Shown piece after piece: positions 25,125 to 32,884 of a stretch of DNA of 64,000 bases. The translations under genes were made by a program, and so were the position numbers. Within the stretch, counting starts at the first letter, position 1. Every line of letters starts with the position of its first letter. The notes beneath the pieces were generated by a model, which made no database searches, had not been told where the DNA came from, and saw nothing but the letters and a program-made list of their open reading frames with translations. The DNA is from Streptomyces sp. NBC_01255 (GTDB taxonomy: Bacteria; Actinomycetota; Actinomycetes; Streptomycetales; Streptomycetaceae): positions 1,116,001-1,180,000 of the forward strand of contig NZ_CP108474.1 of NCBI RefSeq assembly GCF_036226445.1, in the 5' to 3' direction.

Positions 25125-25379
25125 GTGCTCGTCTGCCTGGGGGCTCATCATGACCCGCACGTCATCCACAAGGAACTCCAGGAGCTGGACGGGGCGATGA
25201 AGGCCGACCCCAAGGGGCCCGGACGCTTCCCCGAGCCGATCCAGAAGATCGCAGAGCTCAACAAGACGCTGGCCGGGGACAGTTCCTTCGAGAACCTGAA
25301 GAAGCACGAGAAGCTGCTCGTCGGCACCCGCGACTTCATCAACACGTGGATGCAGGGCCACCCGGACGACTACCGCTGA
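25125..25379 (+). CDS. Small hypothetical protein
   Basis: This 84-residue protein starts at a GTG. I do not recognise a family. It is mainly helical and hydrophilic, rich in Lys/Glu ('ELQELDGAMKADPKGPG', 'KKHEKLLVGTRDFINTW'), without cysteine pairs, signal peptide or membrane segment. Codons show the strong third-position G/C preference of real genes here, which the reverse-strand frame over the same bases lacks. It lies just after GH3 and converges on a DUF397 gene with a 10-base overlap, so it belongs to the small housekeeping island rather than to sugar use. Confidence 0.65.
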   Translation: MLVCLGAHHDPHVIHKELQELDGAMKADPKGPGRFPEPIQKIAELNKTLAGDSSFENLKKHEKLLVGTRDFINTWMQGHPDDYR

Positions 25380-25564
25380 CGCACCGAGTCGACGAAGACG
25401 GCGAAGGCGGCGGCGGAGACGGCGAAGGTCGGACCGGTCGGAACCTTGGAGTCACGGACGGGGACGACTCCACGTGTGGGAACGAGGTTGTGGGCGACCT
25501 CCACGCACTGGCCACCGTCGGCACTGTAGGAGGACTTGAACCAGCGGGGGGACTCGGTCGTCAC
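25370..25564 (-). CDS. DUF397-domain protein
   Basis: This 64-residue protein consists of one DUF397 domain: 'RWFKSSYSADGGQCVEVA', 'VPVRDSKVPTGPTFAVS' and 'AFAVFVD'. Such proteins are abundant in Streptomyces and usually lie directly downstream of an HTH regulator, as here. The pairing resembles toxin-antitoxin-like regulatory pairs. Its start overlaps the stop of the HTH gene by four bases. Confidence 0.93.
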   Translation of the reverse strand: MTTESPRWFKSSYSADGGQCVEVAHNLVPTRGVVPVRDSKVPTGPTFAVSAAAFAVFVDSVRQR

Positions 25565-26400
25565 AACATGCCCTTTCGGATTTCTCTGATCATGGCCACG
25601 GTGTCCGCCTGGGAGAGCGATTCCGCCACAAGGTGATGGTAGAGCGTGAGCATGGACGCCACGGCTCCGCTCTCTCGCTCCAAGTTCCCCTGGGCCTGCG
25701 ACTCTGCGTAGGAGAGCACGGCTCGGTCGGGCAGAGTCGCCAGCGTCACGGGCCGGTTGAGCGAACGCCTCTCCCCTATCGCGAACGGTGAGACCTGGAT
25801 GACCGTGTGCGGGCGCGCCGCGAAATCAATGAGCCGGTCGAGCTGCGCGGCCATGACGTCGGGGCCACCGACCAGCTGACGGATACAGCTCTCGTCCATC
25901 ACGACGAAGACCATCGGCGGGCGCTGCTGTTCCAAGATCTGTTGCCGCTCGGCCAGGAACGCCAACCGCTCCGCAGACTGATCTGCTGTGATGCTCCCGC
26001 GTGCGACGGAGCTTGCCGCCAGAGCTTGTGCGTACTCGGGCGTCTGGAGGAGCCCCGGGATGATCCCGATCTCGAACAATCGGAGCTCTACGGCCTTTCG
26101 CTCCTGATGGACGTACTCCGGGAAGCCCTCCAGAAGCACACCGTGCCGCACCTGCCGACACTCTCGATCGAACGACTGATCCGTTCCCGTCAGCCCGAAT
26201 GCTGCGTCGACGGCCCCCGAGAACTTGAGGGTTGCGGGTCTCCTGCCAGTTTCGACGCCGGAAATGTGCTTGCTGGAGTACCTCGTTCGCTCGGCCAGCT
26301 CCTCCTGCGTCCAACCCCGCTCCTCGCGCAGCCTGCGCATACGCGCCCCGTACGCGGCCATGGGCCCACTGTCCGGGTCCAGCTCCTTGCGATTGACCAC
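25561..26400 (-). CDS. XRE-family HTH regulator with DUF5753 domain
   Basis: This 279-residue protein starts at a GTG with GGGAGAG upstream. Residues about 15-70 form the helix-turn-helix ('RMRRLREERGWTQEELAERT', then 'SSKHISGVETGRRP'). The remainder is a DUF5753 region ('LFEIGIIPGLLQTPEYAQAL', 'MVFVVMDESCIRQLVGG', 'VIQVSPFAIGE'). It is translationally coupled to the DUF397 gene. It contains more A/T-ending codons than neighbouring sugar genes, which is common for this family. Confidence 0.93.
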   Translation of the reverse strand: MVNRKELDPDSGPMAAYGARMRRLREERGWTQEELAERTRYSSKHISGVETGRRPATLKFSGAVDAAFGLTGTDQSFDRECRQVRHGVLLEGFPEYVHQERKAVELRLFEIGIIPGLLQTPEYAQALAASSVARGSITADQSAERLAFLAERQQILEQQRPPMVFVVMDESCIRQLVGGPDVMAAQLDRLIDFAARPHTVIQVSPFAIGERRSLNRPVTLATLPDRAVLSYAESQAQGNLERESGAVASMLTLYHHLVAESLSQADTVAMIREIRKGML

Positions 26401-26494
26401 AACTCTCCCTCAGAAAACCGTACGTTGAGGACTCTCTGACTGTAGGTCACCCTGGCAGCTCCCAGTAGTGGATTCGCTACAGAGAGGAACGCCC

Positions 26495-26953
26495 ATGCCC
26501 GAAAGCGACCGCCCGACACCGGTCCCCGACCTCGGAACGTTCATGGCGGCAGACACACCCGAGGGACAGCTCCGCCTCGGGAAGGTGACCGCCTGGGACG
26601 GCGAGTTCGTCCATCTGCAACGGCCCGGCGGAGGAATCGCGTGGACGGCGGCACCGTCCGAGTTGCGCCGGCCGACCGAGGACGAACGCGCGCTGATCCG
26701 CGTGCTCACCACCCCGGTCACGGCGGCGCCCCGCCCGCAGCAGACCTGTCCGGAGCCTCCGGTGGTGCTCTCGGTGGATCTCGTGCCGCCCGCCGTGCCG
26801 GCTCCGGGCTGCGCCACGTGCGCGATCGCGGCCGAACGGGAGCGGCACCACCTCCGGACGCACGACGATTCGGCGGCGGCGGACTTCCGGGTCGAGATCC
26901 GGAACCACCCGCACGACGAGCCGAAGTCGACGCTTCCCAGGAAGCTGCCGTGA
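26495..26953 (+). CDS. Hypothetical protein next to the HTH-DUF397 pair
   Basis: This 152-residue protein starts at the ATG at 26495, with GAGAGG eight bases upstream; an in-frame codon at 26468 lacks such a site. The first half is compact ('GTFMAADTPEGQLRLGKVTAWDG', 'HLQRPGGGIAW'). The rest is Pro-rich with a CxxC pair ('PGCATCAIAAERERHH') and a polar tail. It has no membrane segment. It is divergent from the HTH regulator and overlaps the next small gene as GTGA, so the two are probably coexpressed. No function is assigned. Confidence 0.8.
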   Translation: MPESDRPTPVPDLGTFMAADTPEGQLRLGKVTAWDGEFVHLQRPGGGIAWTAAPSELRRPTEDERALIRVLTTPVTAAPRPQQTCPEPPVVLSVDLVPPAVPAPGCATCAIAAERERHHLRTHDDSAAADFRVEIRNHPHDEPKSTLPRKLP

Positions 26954-27210
26954 CCACGGCGGCAGCGGTGCCCGCGCCGCCGGTCTATCGCATGGGCCGG
27001 TACCCCGGACAGGAGTCCGAGCTCACCATGACCGCACGCTGCATGGACGGTGGATGCGCATGGGAGTCGGAGCCGACACCGCAACCCGGGACCCGCGCGG
27101 TCGGGTGCGAGTCGCACACCGCAGCCACCGGGCACATCACGTTCGCCGTCCGCCTGGAGTACATCGCGCTGGTGACCACCGAGGCCGCGGGCGGGGAAGG
27201 CAGTGGCTGA
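26950..27210 (+). CDS. Small DUF7848-like protein
   Basis: This 86-residue protein starts at a GTG overlapping the previous stop. It has two cysteines in 'ARCMDGGCAWES', then 'ESHTAATGHITFAVRLEYIAL', a layout I associate with the small actinobacterial DUF7848 family found beside HTH-DUF397 loci; the name is from memory. The paired Cys plus conserved His could bind metal (inference). Confidence 0.75.
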   Translation: MTTAAAVPAPPVYRMGRYPGQESELTMTARCMDGGCAWESEPTPQPGTRAVGCESHTAATGHITFAVRLEYIALVTTEAAGGEGSG

Positions 27211-27340
27211 CCACGGCCGCCGACGCCACCTCGCCGATCACCGTTCCACCCCAGGCCTCGCAGCCCGGACCCGACGGGTTGGCCTGGGAGAAGTGGCGAA
27301 CGGTCCAGTGCTCAGGGGTGCCGATCACGGGACGAGCGTA

Positions 27341-27368
27341 GGCCCTCCCCGAACTGCGGAGGAGGGCC
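27341..27368 (-). terminator. Hairpin after the MFS gene
   Basis: GGCCCTCC (27341-27348) pairs perfectly with GGAGGGCC (27361-27368) across a 12-base loop. It lies nine bases beyond the stop codon of the MFS gene. It may serve both that gene and the small genes on the plus strand. The remainder of 27211-27376 holds no convincing gene. Confidence 0.5.
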
Positions 27369-27376
27369 CTTCCTCG

Positions 27377-28558
27377 TCACTCAGCAGTCGCCGCCCGGCG
27401 ATCGGTCGCGAGCACCGTCCGGCAGGCGAGGGCGACGACCGTCGCGACCGCGACGAGCAGGCCGCTCGCCCAGAGCGGCCCCCGGTCGCCGGCCGCGGTG
27501 CCGAGGGCGCTCGCGGCGACGAGCGGCCCGAGGGCGGCGCCGGTGTTGAGCGCGGCCGTCGCGAACGCGCCGGCCATGGTGGGGGCTCCCGTCGCCTCGT
27601 ACAGGACCCGCGTGATCAGGGTGGCGCCCACGGCGAACGACAGGGCGCCCAGCACGAACACGAGGACCAGCACCGCGAAGGGCCGCTCGGCGAGGACGGC
27701 CAGGACGGGCCAGCCGAGGAGCAGCAGCGGCCCGCCGGTCGCGAGGACGAGCCCTGGACGCCGGTCGGCGAGCCGTCCCGCGACGGTGACCCCGGCGAAG
27801 GAACCGGCACCGAAGAGCACCAGGACGACGGGGAGCCAGAGCCCGCCGAGACCGGTCGTCCCGGTCACGAGGGGCGCGAGGAAGGTGAAGCTGCCGAAGG
27901 TCGCGGCGTTCACCAGGGCGCCGAGCAGCATGGCCAAGAGCAGCCGCGGGCTCCCGAGCCGCGCGAGTTCGTCCCCGAGGGCGGGGCGGCCGGCCCCGTC
28001 TTCCTGCTGCGCGGGTCGGGCGGGGACGCCCCGGACGATGCCGAGGGCCGCCGGGAGGCACAGCAGGGCGACGGCCCAGAAGGCGGCACGCCACCCGAAG
28101 AGCGCGCCGAGCAGCGCACCGCCCGGCACCCCGGCGATCGTCGCCACGGTCGTACCGGACAGGAGGACGGCGAGCGCACGCCCCTTCCGCTCGGCGGGGA
28201 CGAGCGCGGCGGCGGTCGTCAGGGCGACGGCGAGGAACCCCGCGTTGGCGAGGGCGGCGACCACCCGGGTCGCGAGCAGGACCGGAAAGCTCGTGGTGAG
28301 GGCGGCGACGACATGGGCGGCCAGGAACAGGACGACGAAGCCGAGGAGTCCGGTCCGGCCGGACCGGCCGCGGGCGAGCCCGGCCATGAGCGGGGCGCCG
28401 ACGACCATCCCCACGGCGAAGGCCGAGGTGAGGAGACCGGCGGTGCCGACGGTGACGTCGAGCTCGGCGGCGATGTCCGGCAGCAGGCCGGCGAGCATGA
28501 ACTCGGATGTGCCCATGGCGAAGACCGCCAGGGCGAGCAGGTAGAGCGGGAGAGGCAT
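27377..28558 (-). CDS. MFS drug exporter, chloramphenicol-resistance (Cmx/CmlR) type
   Basis: This 393-residue protein has 12 predicted membrane helices, the usual length for the family. The start 'LYLLALAVFAMGTSEFMLAGLLPDIA' and following 'LLTSAFAVGMVVGAPLMA' closely resemble the drug:proton antiporters of the Streptomyces chloramphenicol-resistance group. The motif C-like region 'ATIAGVPGGALLG' supports an exporter. GGAG lies eight bases before the ATG. It is single, unrelated to the sugar genes, and its real substrate may be another drug or a sugar-like compound. Confidence 0.9.
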   Translation of the reverse strand: MPLPLYLLALAVFAMGTSEFMLAGLLPDIAAELDVTVGTAGLLTSAFAVGMVVGAPLMAGLARGRSGRTGLLGFVVLFLAAHVVAALTTSFPVLLATRVVAALANAGFLAVALTTAAALVPAERKGRALAVLLSGTTVATIAGVPGGALLGALFGWRAAFWAVALLCLPAALGIVRGVPARPAQQEDGAGRPALGDELARLGSPRLLLAMLLGALVNAATFGSFTFLAPLVTGTTGLGGLWLPVVLVLFGAGSFAGVTVAGRLADRRPGLVLATGGPLLLLGWPVLAVLAERPFAVLVLVFVLGALSFAVGATLITRVLYEATGAPTMAGAFATAALNTGAALGPLVAASALGTAAGDRGPLWASGLLVAVATVVALACRTVLATDRRAATAE

Positions 28559-28693
28559 CGAGAGGGCTCCGGGGTGAGGAGAAGTACGAGAGGACTCGTC
28601 TCGTCACCGCGGTCAGCACCCACGAACACACGCCTCGCCGCATGCGGCGGACGGCGAACGAGCTGTGGACTCAGCTGCGGACTCAGGGGTTCA

Positions 28694-28754
28694 GGGGGCT
28701 GACGGCGTGACCGAAAGCCCCCACCCTGGATGCTTCGGGGCTCGACATGCCCCG
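28694..28754 (-). terminator. Two hairpins downstream of the GH31 gene
   Basis: GGGGGCT (28694-28700) pairs with AGCCCCC (28716-28722), and CGGGGC (28736-28741) pairs with GCCCCG (28749-28754). They lie between the GH31 stop (28824) and the MFS promoter region and may end GH31 transcription. The 265-base gap 28559-28823 otherwise holds no convincing gene. Confidence 0.4.
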
Positions 28755-28823
28755 CACGCTACCCGACCACCACGGGCGTGGACACGCCGTTTCCGCGCGG
28801 ATCCCATCGGGGCCCGTCCGTTC

Positions 28824-31073
28824 TCACAGGCCGGGCGACTCCCCCGGCCCCGTCCCCAGGCTCCGCACCTCGTACGGGAGTTCCGTGCCGGTCGCCTCCG
28901 CGCGCAGGCCCTCCGGCGTGCGCGTCACCCGGTACACGGCGGCCGGGGCGCCCCGGTGGTCCGGGACCGTGACCGTGGTCGTCGTGCCGGGCGCGGCGCC
29001 CGGGGCCGTCAGCAGGGTCAGGCCGTCGAGCCAGGTGCCGTCCGGGCGGGAGTCGTCCGCGCCGAGGGGCAGGACGGCGCCGGGGCGGACGTACAGCGGG
29101 AGGCTGTCGAGGGCGTGGGTCTCGTGGCGCCAGCCGGGTCCTGTGACCGTCTCGCCCGTGAGGAGGTGGGTCCACTCCCCCGCCGGCAGGTACACCTCCA
29201 CCTCGCCGCCGGTCGTGAGGACCGGGGCGACGAGCAGGTCGGGGCCGAGCATGTACTGCCGGTCCAGGGTCCGGCAGGCCGGGTCGCCGGGGAACTCCAG
29301 GAGCATGGGCCGCATGACGGGGACGCCCGTGGCGTGGGCCTCTGCGGCCGCCCCGTACAGGTACGGCATGAGCCGGTGCTTGAGCCGGGTGAAGCGGCGC
29401 GCGACCTCGACGGCCTCCTCGCCGAACTCCCACGGCACGCGGTAGGAGTCGCTGCCGTGCAGCCTGCTGTGCGAGGAGAGCAGGCCGAAGGCGAGCCAGC
29501 GCGTGAAGACCTCGGGCTCCGGGGTGCCCTCGAAGCCGCCGATGTCGTGGCTCCAGAAGCCGAATCCGCTGAGGGAGAGCGAGAGTCCGCCGCGCAGCGA
29601 CTCCGCCATCGCCTCGAACGAGGCCCAGCAGTCGCCGCCCCAGTGGACGGGGAACTGCTGGCCGCCCGCGGTCGCCGAGCGGGCGAACAGTACGGCCTCG
29701 CCGGTGCCGCGCTCCTTCTCCAGGAGCTCGAAGACGGTCCGGTTGTAGAGCTGGGCGTAGTAGTTGTGCATCCGCTCGGGGTCCGAGCCGTCGTGCCAGA
29801 CGACGTCGGTGGGGATCCGCTCGCCGAAGTCGGTCTTGAAGCAGTCGACGCCCTGCGCGAGCAGTGGGCGCAGCTTGTCCTGGAACCAGGTCCGGGCCGC
29901 CGGGTTCGTGAAGTCGACCAGGGCCATGCCGGGCTGCCACAGGTCCCACTGCCAGATGTCGCCGTCGGGCCGCCTGACCAGGTAGCCGCCGGCCGCGCCC
30001 TCCTCGAAGAGCGCGGACTTCTGCGCGATGTAGGGATTGATCCACATGCCGACGCGCAGGCCCCGCTCCTTCAGCCGGGCCAGCATGCCTTCCGGGTCGG
30101 GGAAGGTCTCGGGGTCCCAGCGGAAGTCCGACCACTGGTACTCGCGCATCCAGAAGCAGTCGAAGTGGAAGACGGAGAGCGGGATGCCGCGCTCCGCCAT
30201 GCCGTCGACGAAGGAGGTGACGGTCTCCTCGTCGTAGCGGGTGGTGAAGGAGGTGGTGAGCCAGAGGCCGAAGGACCACGGCGGGGGCAGGGCCGGGCGG
30301 CCGGTGAGCGCGGTGTAGCGGGCGAGCACCTCCTTGGGGGTCGGGCCCGCCACGACGAAGTACTCGACGCTCTGGTCCTCGACGCTGAACTGGACCTGGC
30401 CGACGGCCTCGGAGCCGACCTCGAACGAGACCCGTCCGGGGTGGTCGACGAAGACGCCGTAGCCGCGCGAGGAGAGGTAGAACGGGATGTTCTTGTAGGC
30501 CTGTTCGCTGCTGGTGCCGCCGTCGGCCTGCCAGATGTCGACGCTCTGGCCGTTCCTCACGAAGGGCGTGAAGCGCTCGCCGAGTCCGTAGATCTGCTCG
30601 CCGACGCCGAGCGCGAGCTGGACCGCCATGTGGTGGGAGCCGTCGGCGGTGGTGACGAACGCGGTGCCCTTGCGGCCCGCCTCGGTGAGGGGCCTGCCTT
30701 CCGTGTCGCTGAAGTCCAGGGTCCAGGGCTTCGAGCGGTCCAGGCGCAGGCGCAGCGGTCCTGAGGCGAGTTCGACGACCGGGCCTTCGACCACGACGGT
30801 TCCGGAGCCGGAGCCCTCCGCCAGGGCGAAGTCCGGGCCCCGGTGGGCCTTCCCCGCGTGGTGGGTGACGCGGACCCCGATCACCCCCTCGGCGGGCGAC
30901 CGGCACTCCACGGTCAGGAGCGCCGAGTTCAGGGTGTCGCCGCGGGTCGCGACCCGCTTGACGGAGGCGTAGGCGGTGAAGCGGTCGGCTTCGGCGCGCA
31001 GATCGCGGACTTCGGTGGCGTACGAGGCGTGGACGCCCTCGCGCATCAACCAGAAGCCGTCGGTGAACTTCAT
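28824..31073 (-). CDS. GH31 alpha-xylosidase-type enzyme (YicI-like)
   Basis: This 749-residue cytoplasmic GH31 enzyme has an N-terminal beta-sandwich, a barrel, and distal beta domains. The nucleophile is D415 in 'CFKTDFGERIP' and the acid/base D481 in 'HWGGDCWASFE'; these segments match E. coli YicI (D416, D482). 'HFDCFWMREYQWSDF' fits the alpha-xylosidase subgroup. Its substrate would be alpha-xylosyl-glucosides such as xyloglucan pieces, although related alpha-glycosidases cannot be excluded. The ATG at 31073 follows AAGGA; the longer upstream frame runs into the promoter. It is divergent from a GntR regulator. Confidence 0.93.
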   Translation of the reverse strand: MKFTDGFWLMREGVHASYATEVRDLRAEADRFTAYASVKRVATRGDTLNSALLTVECRSPAEGVIGVRVTHHAGKAHRGPDFALAEGSGSGTVVVEGPVVELASGPLRLRLDRSKPWTLDFSDTEGRPLTEAGRKGTAFVTTADGSHHMAVQLALGVGEQIYGLGERFTPFVRNGQSVDIWQADGGTSSEQAYKNIPFYLSSRGYGVFVDHPGRVSFEVGSEAVGQVQFSVEDQSVEYFVVAGPTPKEVLARYTALTGRPALPPPWSFGLWLTTSFTTRYDEETVTSFVDGMAERGIPLSVFHFDCFWMREYQWSDFRWDPETFPDPEGMLARLKERGLRVGMWINPYIAQKSALFEEGAAGGYLVRRPDGDIWQWDLWQPGMALVDFTNPAARTWFQDKLRPLLAQGVDCFKTDFGERIPTDVVWHDGSDPERMHNYYAQLYNRTVFELLEKERGTGEAVLFARSATAGGQQFPVHWGGDCWASFEAMAESLRGGLSLSLSGFGFWSHDIGGFEGTPEPEVFTRWLAFGLLSSHSRLHGSDSYRVPWEFGEEAVEVARRFTRLKHRLMPYLYGAAAEAHATGVPVMRPMLLEFPGDPACRTLDRQYMLGPDLLVAPVLTTGGEVEVYLPAGEWTHLLTGETVTGPGWRHETHALDSLPLYVRPGAVLPLGADDSRPDGTWLDGLTLLTAPGAAPGTTTTVTVPDHRGAPAAVYRVTRTPEGLRAEATGTELPYEVRSLGTGPGESPGL

Positions 31074-31226
31074 GCGGGTCCTTGGGGGTGGGGTGAGGTG
31101 AGGTGAGGGCTGCGCCGAGGGAGGAGGGGCTGCACCAAGGCAGGAGGGGGGCTGCACCGAGCCCCAATAGTTATCCCAGAAAACAAAACGGTGGACCAGT
31201 CCCGTAGAAAGCGTTTGCGCGAAGCA

Positions 31227-31255
31227 TTGACGAAACACGAACGCCCCCATAGCTT
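31227..31255 (+). promoter_or_regulatory. Promoter of the GntR regulator operon
   Basis: TTGACG (31227-31232) and TAGCTT (31250-31255) are separated by exactly 17 bases. The predicted start of transcription is near 31262, just before the palindrome at 31278-31287. Confidence 0.55.
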
Positions 31256-31277
31256 CATGCCCGTTGCACTTCGTACG

Positions 31278-31287
31278 TCATATATGA
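31278..31287. promoter_or_regulatory. Candidate GntR operator
   Basis: TCATATATGA is a perfect 10-bp palindrome, strikingly A/T-rich for this genome. It lies between the predicted transcription start and the GntR start codon (31318). Its position and symmetry suit autorepression by the FadR-type regulator it precedes. Confidence 0.55.
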
Positions 31288-31317
31288 GACGCGATACACG
31301 AGATCTGAGAGTGCTCC

Positions 31318-31968
31318 ATGGCCTTCGCCCCCAGCCCCATCCCGTCCCGCACCCAGTACGTCCTGGAAGCGATCAAGCACGACATCCTCACCGGAGGGCT
31401 CAGACCCGGCCAGGCGCTCGTGGAGACCGAACTCGCCGCGCGCTTCGGGGTGTCGAAGACCCCGGTGCGCGAGGCGCTCAAGACCCTGGCGGGCAGCGGG
31501 CTCGTGGTGATGAGCCAGTACAAGGGCGTCACGGTCCGGATGGTCGACGCGGACATGGCCCGCTCGGTCTACGACGTGCGCCTGCTCCTGGAGCCCGAGG
31601 CGGTCCGCCGCGCCGTCGCCTCCGCCGCCCCGCTCGACGCGGCGCACGAGGCGCTGCGCCGGGCCGCCGGGGCCGAGGACCCGGCCGAACGGTCCCTGGC
31701 GAACCGGGACTTCCACCGCGCGCTCTATCTGCCCTGCGGCAATCCGCTGCTCGGCCGGATGCTCGACGAGGTCCGCGACCAGGCCGCCCTGGTCTCCACG
31801 GTCGCCTGGGCAGCCGTCCCCTCCTGGGAGCGCGAGGCCGCGGAGCACGAGGAGATCCTGCGGCTCGCCGCCGCGGGCGATGCCGCGGGAGCCGGCCTGG
31901 CCGTACACGACCACATCGCCTCGTTCGTCGAGCGCGCCTTTCCCCACTCCCGCCTGAACAGCGAGTGA
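31318..31968 (+). CDS. GntR-family (FadR-type, FCD) transcriptional regulator
   Basis: This 216-residue protein has an N-terminal winged helix-turn-helix ('LVETELAARFGVSKTPVREALKTLAGSGLV') and an FCD effector domain with likely metal-binding histidines ('NRDFHRALY', 'EHEEILRL', 'HDHIASF'). It is first in an operon with a DHDPS-family enzyme (13-base gap) and an IlvD-type dehydratase, which it probably represses until a sugar acid is present. Confidence 0.92.
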   Translation: MAFAPSPIPSRTQYVLEAIKHDILTGGLRPGQALVETELAARFGVSKTPVREALKTLAGSGLVVMSQYKGVTVRMVDADMARSVYDVRLLLEPEAVRRAVASAAPLDAAHEALRRAAGAEDPAERSLANRDFHRALYLPCGNPLLGRMLDEVRDQAALVSTVAWAAVPSWEREAAEHEEILRLAAAGDAAGAGLAVHDHIASFVERAFPHSRLNSE

Positions 31969-31981
31969 GCACCGAGTGAGC

Positions 31982-32884
31982 ATGGATTTCGAGACCCTGA
32001 GGGCCGCCCTCGCCGATGTGGTGGCCATCCCCGTCACCCCGTTCGCCGAGGACGGTTCGGTCGACACCGCCGCGCACCGGACGCTGCTGCGCCGGCTGCT
32101 CGACGGCGGCGTACGCACCCTCACGCCGAACGGCAACACCGGCGAGTTCTACGCCCTCACCCCCGAGGAGCGCCGCTCCCTCACCGAGGCGACCGTCGAG
32201 GAGGCCGGGGACCGCGCCGTGATCCTGGTCGGCGTCGGCCACGACGTGCCGACGGCCGTCGAGGCCGCCCGGCACGCCCGCGCCACCGGGGCCCACATGC
32301 TGATGGTGCACCAGCCCGTGCACCCGTACGTCTCCGAGAGCGGCTGGGTCGACTACCACCGGGCCATCGCCGAGGCCGTGCCGGAGCTCGGTGTCGTCCC
32401 GTACCTCCGCAACCCGCTCCTCAGCGGTGCCCGGCTCGCCGAACTCGGCGCCGCCTGCCCCAACGTGATCGGCGTGAAGTACGCCGTCCCGGACGCCTCC
32501 CGGTTCGCCGGCTTCGCCCGGGACGCGGGCCTCGACCGCTTCGTGTGGGTGGCGGGGCTCGCCGAGCCCTACGCCCCCTCCTACTTCGCGAGCGGCGCGA
32601 CCGGCTTCACCTCCGGTCTCGTCAACGTCTCCCCCGCGCTCTCCCTGGAGATGCTGCACGCGCTGCGGGCCGGCGACTACCCGACCGCGATGAAGGTCTG
32701 GGAGCGGATCCGCCGCTTCGAGGAGCTGCGCGCGGCGAACGGCAGCGCCGACAACGTGACGGTGGTCAAGGAGGCCCTCGCCTCCCTCGGCCTGTGCCGC
32801 CGCGACATCCGCCCGCCGAGCCGGGAACTCCCGGAGAGCGAGCGGGCCGAGGTCGCGACGATAGCCGCCGGGTGGCCGATGTGA
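31982..32884 (+). CDS. DHDPS/NAL-family aldolase or dehydratase for a keto-deoxy sugar acid
   Basis: This 300-residue class I barrel enzyme has the phosphate/carboxylate motif 'PNGNTGEF' (49-56), catalytic Y141 ('VVPYLRNP') and Schiff-base K166 ('VIGVKYAVP'). Relatives include 2-keto-3-deoxygluconate and keto-deoxy-pentonate aldolases and 5-keto-4-deoxyglucarate dehydratase. Next to an IlvD-type aldonate dehydratase, it would act on that enzyme's keto-deoxy product. The start could also be the in-frame GTG at 31976, two codons earlier. Its stop overlaps the next start as GTGA. Confidence 0.88.
   Translation: MDFETLRAALADVVAIPVTPFAEDGSVDTAAHRTLLRRLLDGGVRTLTPNGNTGEFYALTPEERRSLTEATVEEAGDRAVILVGVGHDVPTAVEAARHARATGAHMLMVHQPVHPYVSESGWVDYHRAIAEAVPELGVVPYLRNPLLSGARLAELGAACPNVIGVKYAVPDASRFAGFARDAGLDRFVWVAGLAEPYAPSYFASGATGFTSGLVNVSPALSLEMLHALRAGDYPTAMKVWERIRRFEELRAANGSADNVTVVKEALASLGLCRRDIRPPSRELPESERAEVATIAAGWPM

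Larger units (their letters stand above)
31074..31317. promoter_or_regulatory. Divergent promoter region, GH31 / GntR regulator
   Basis: The left part (31100-31160) is G-rich and repetitive, with about three imperfect copies of a GGCTGCACC-containing unit. The middle is A/T-richer (31165-31190). At 31207-31218 AAAGCGTTTGCG resembles a degraded LacI-type core (AAGCGTTT fits AANCGNTT). A plus-strand promoter and palindrome are listed separately. Confidence 0.5.

Noticed and set aside
25044..25361. Minus-strand frame over the small hypothetical gene at 25125
   Set aside because: It runs into the end of the GH3 gene and lacks the third-position G/C pattern; the plus-strand frame is the better gene.
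27204..27341. Short frame after the DUF7848-like gene ('SPITVPPQASQPGPDGLAWEKW')
   Set aside because: Codon use is acceptable but there is no start codon in this frame near it and no family match; it could be a gene remnant but cannot be supported.
28559..28643. Possible leader peptide (starting 'MRRGVCSWVLTAV') before the MFS drug exporter
   Set aside because: The frame has no stop before the exporter start and runs on through the gene out of frame, so it is not a discrete leader; a small hairpin at its centre is not enough evidence for attenuation.
31105..31165. G-rich repeats before the GH31 gene considered as a CRISPR-like or mobile-element end
   Set aside because: The units are short, imperfect and without spacers or flanking target-site duplications; simple slippage explains them.
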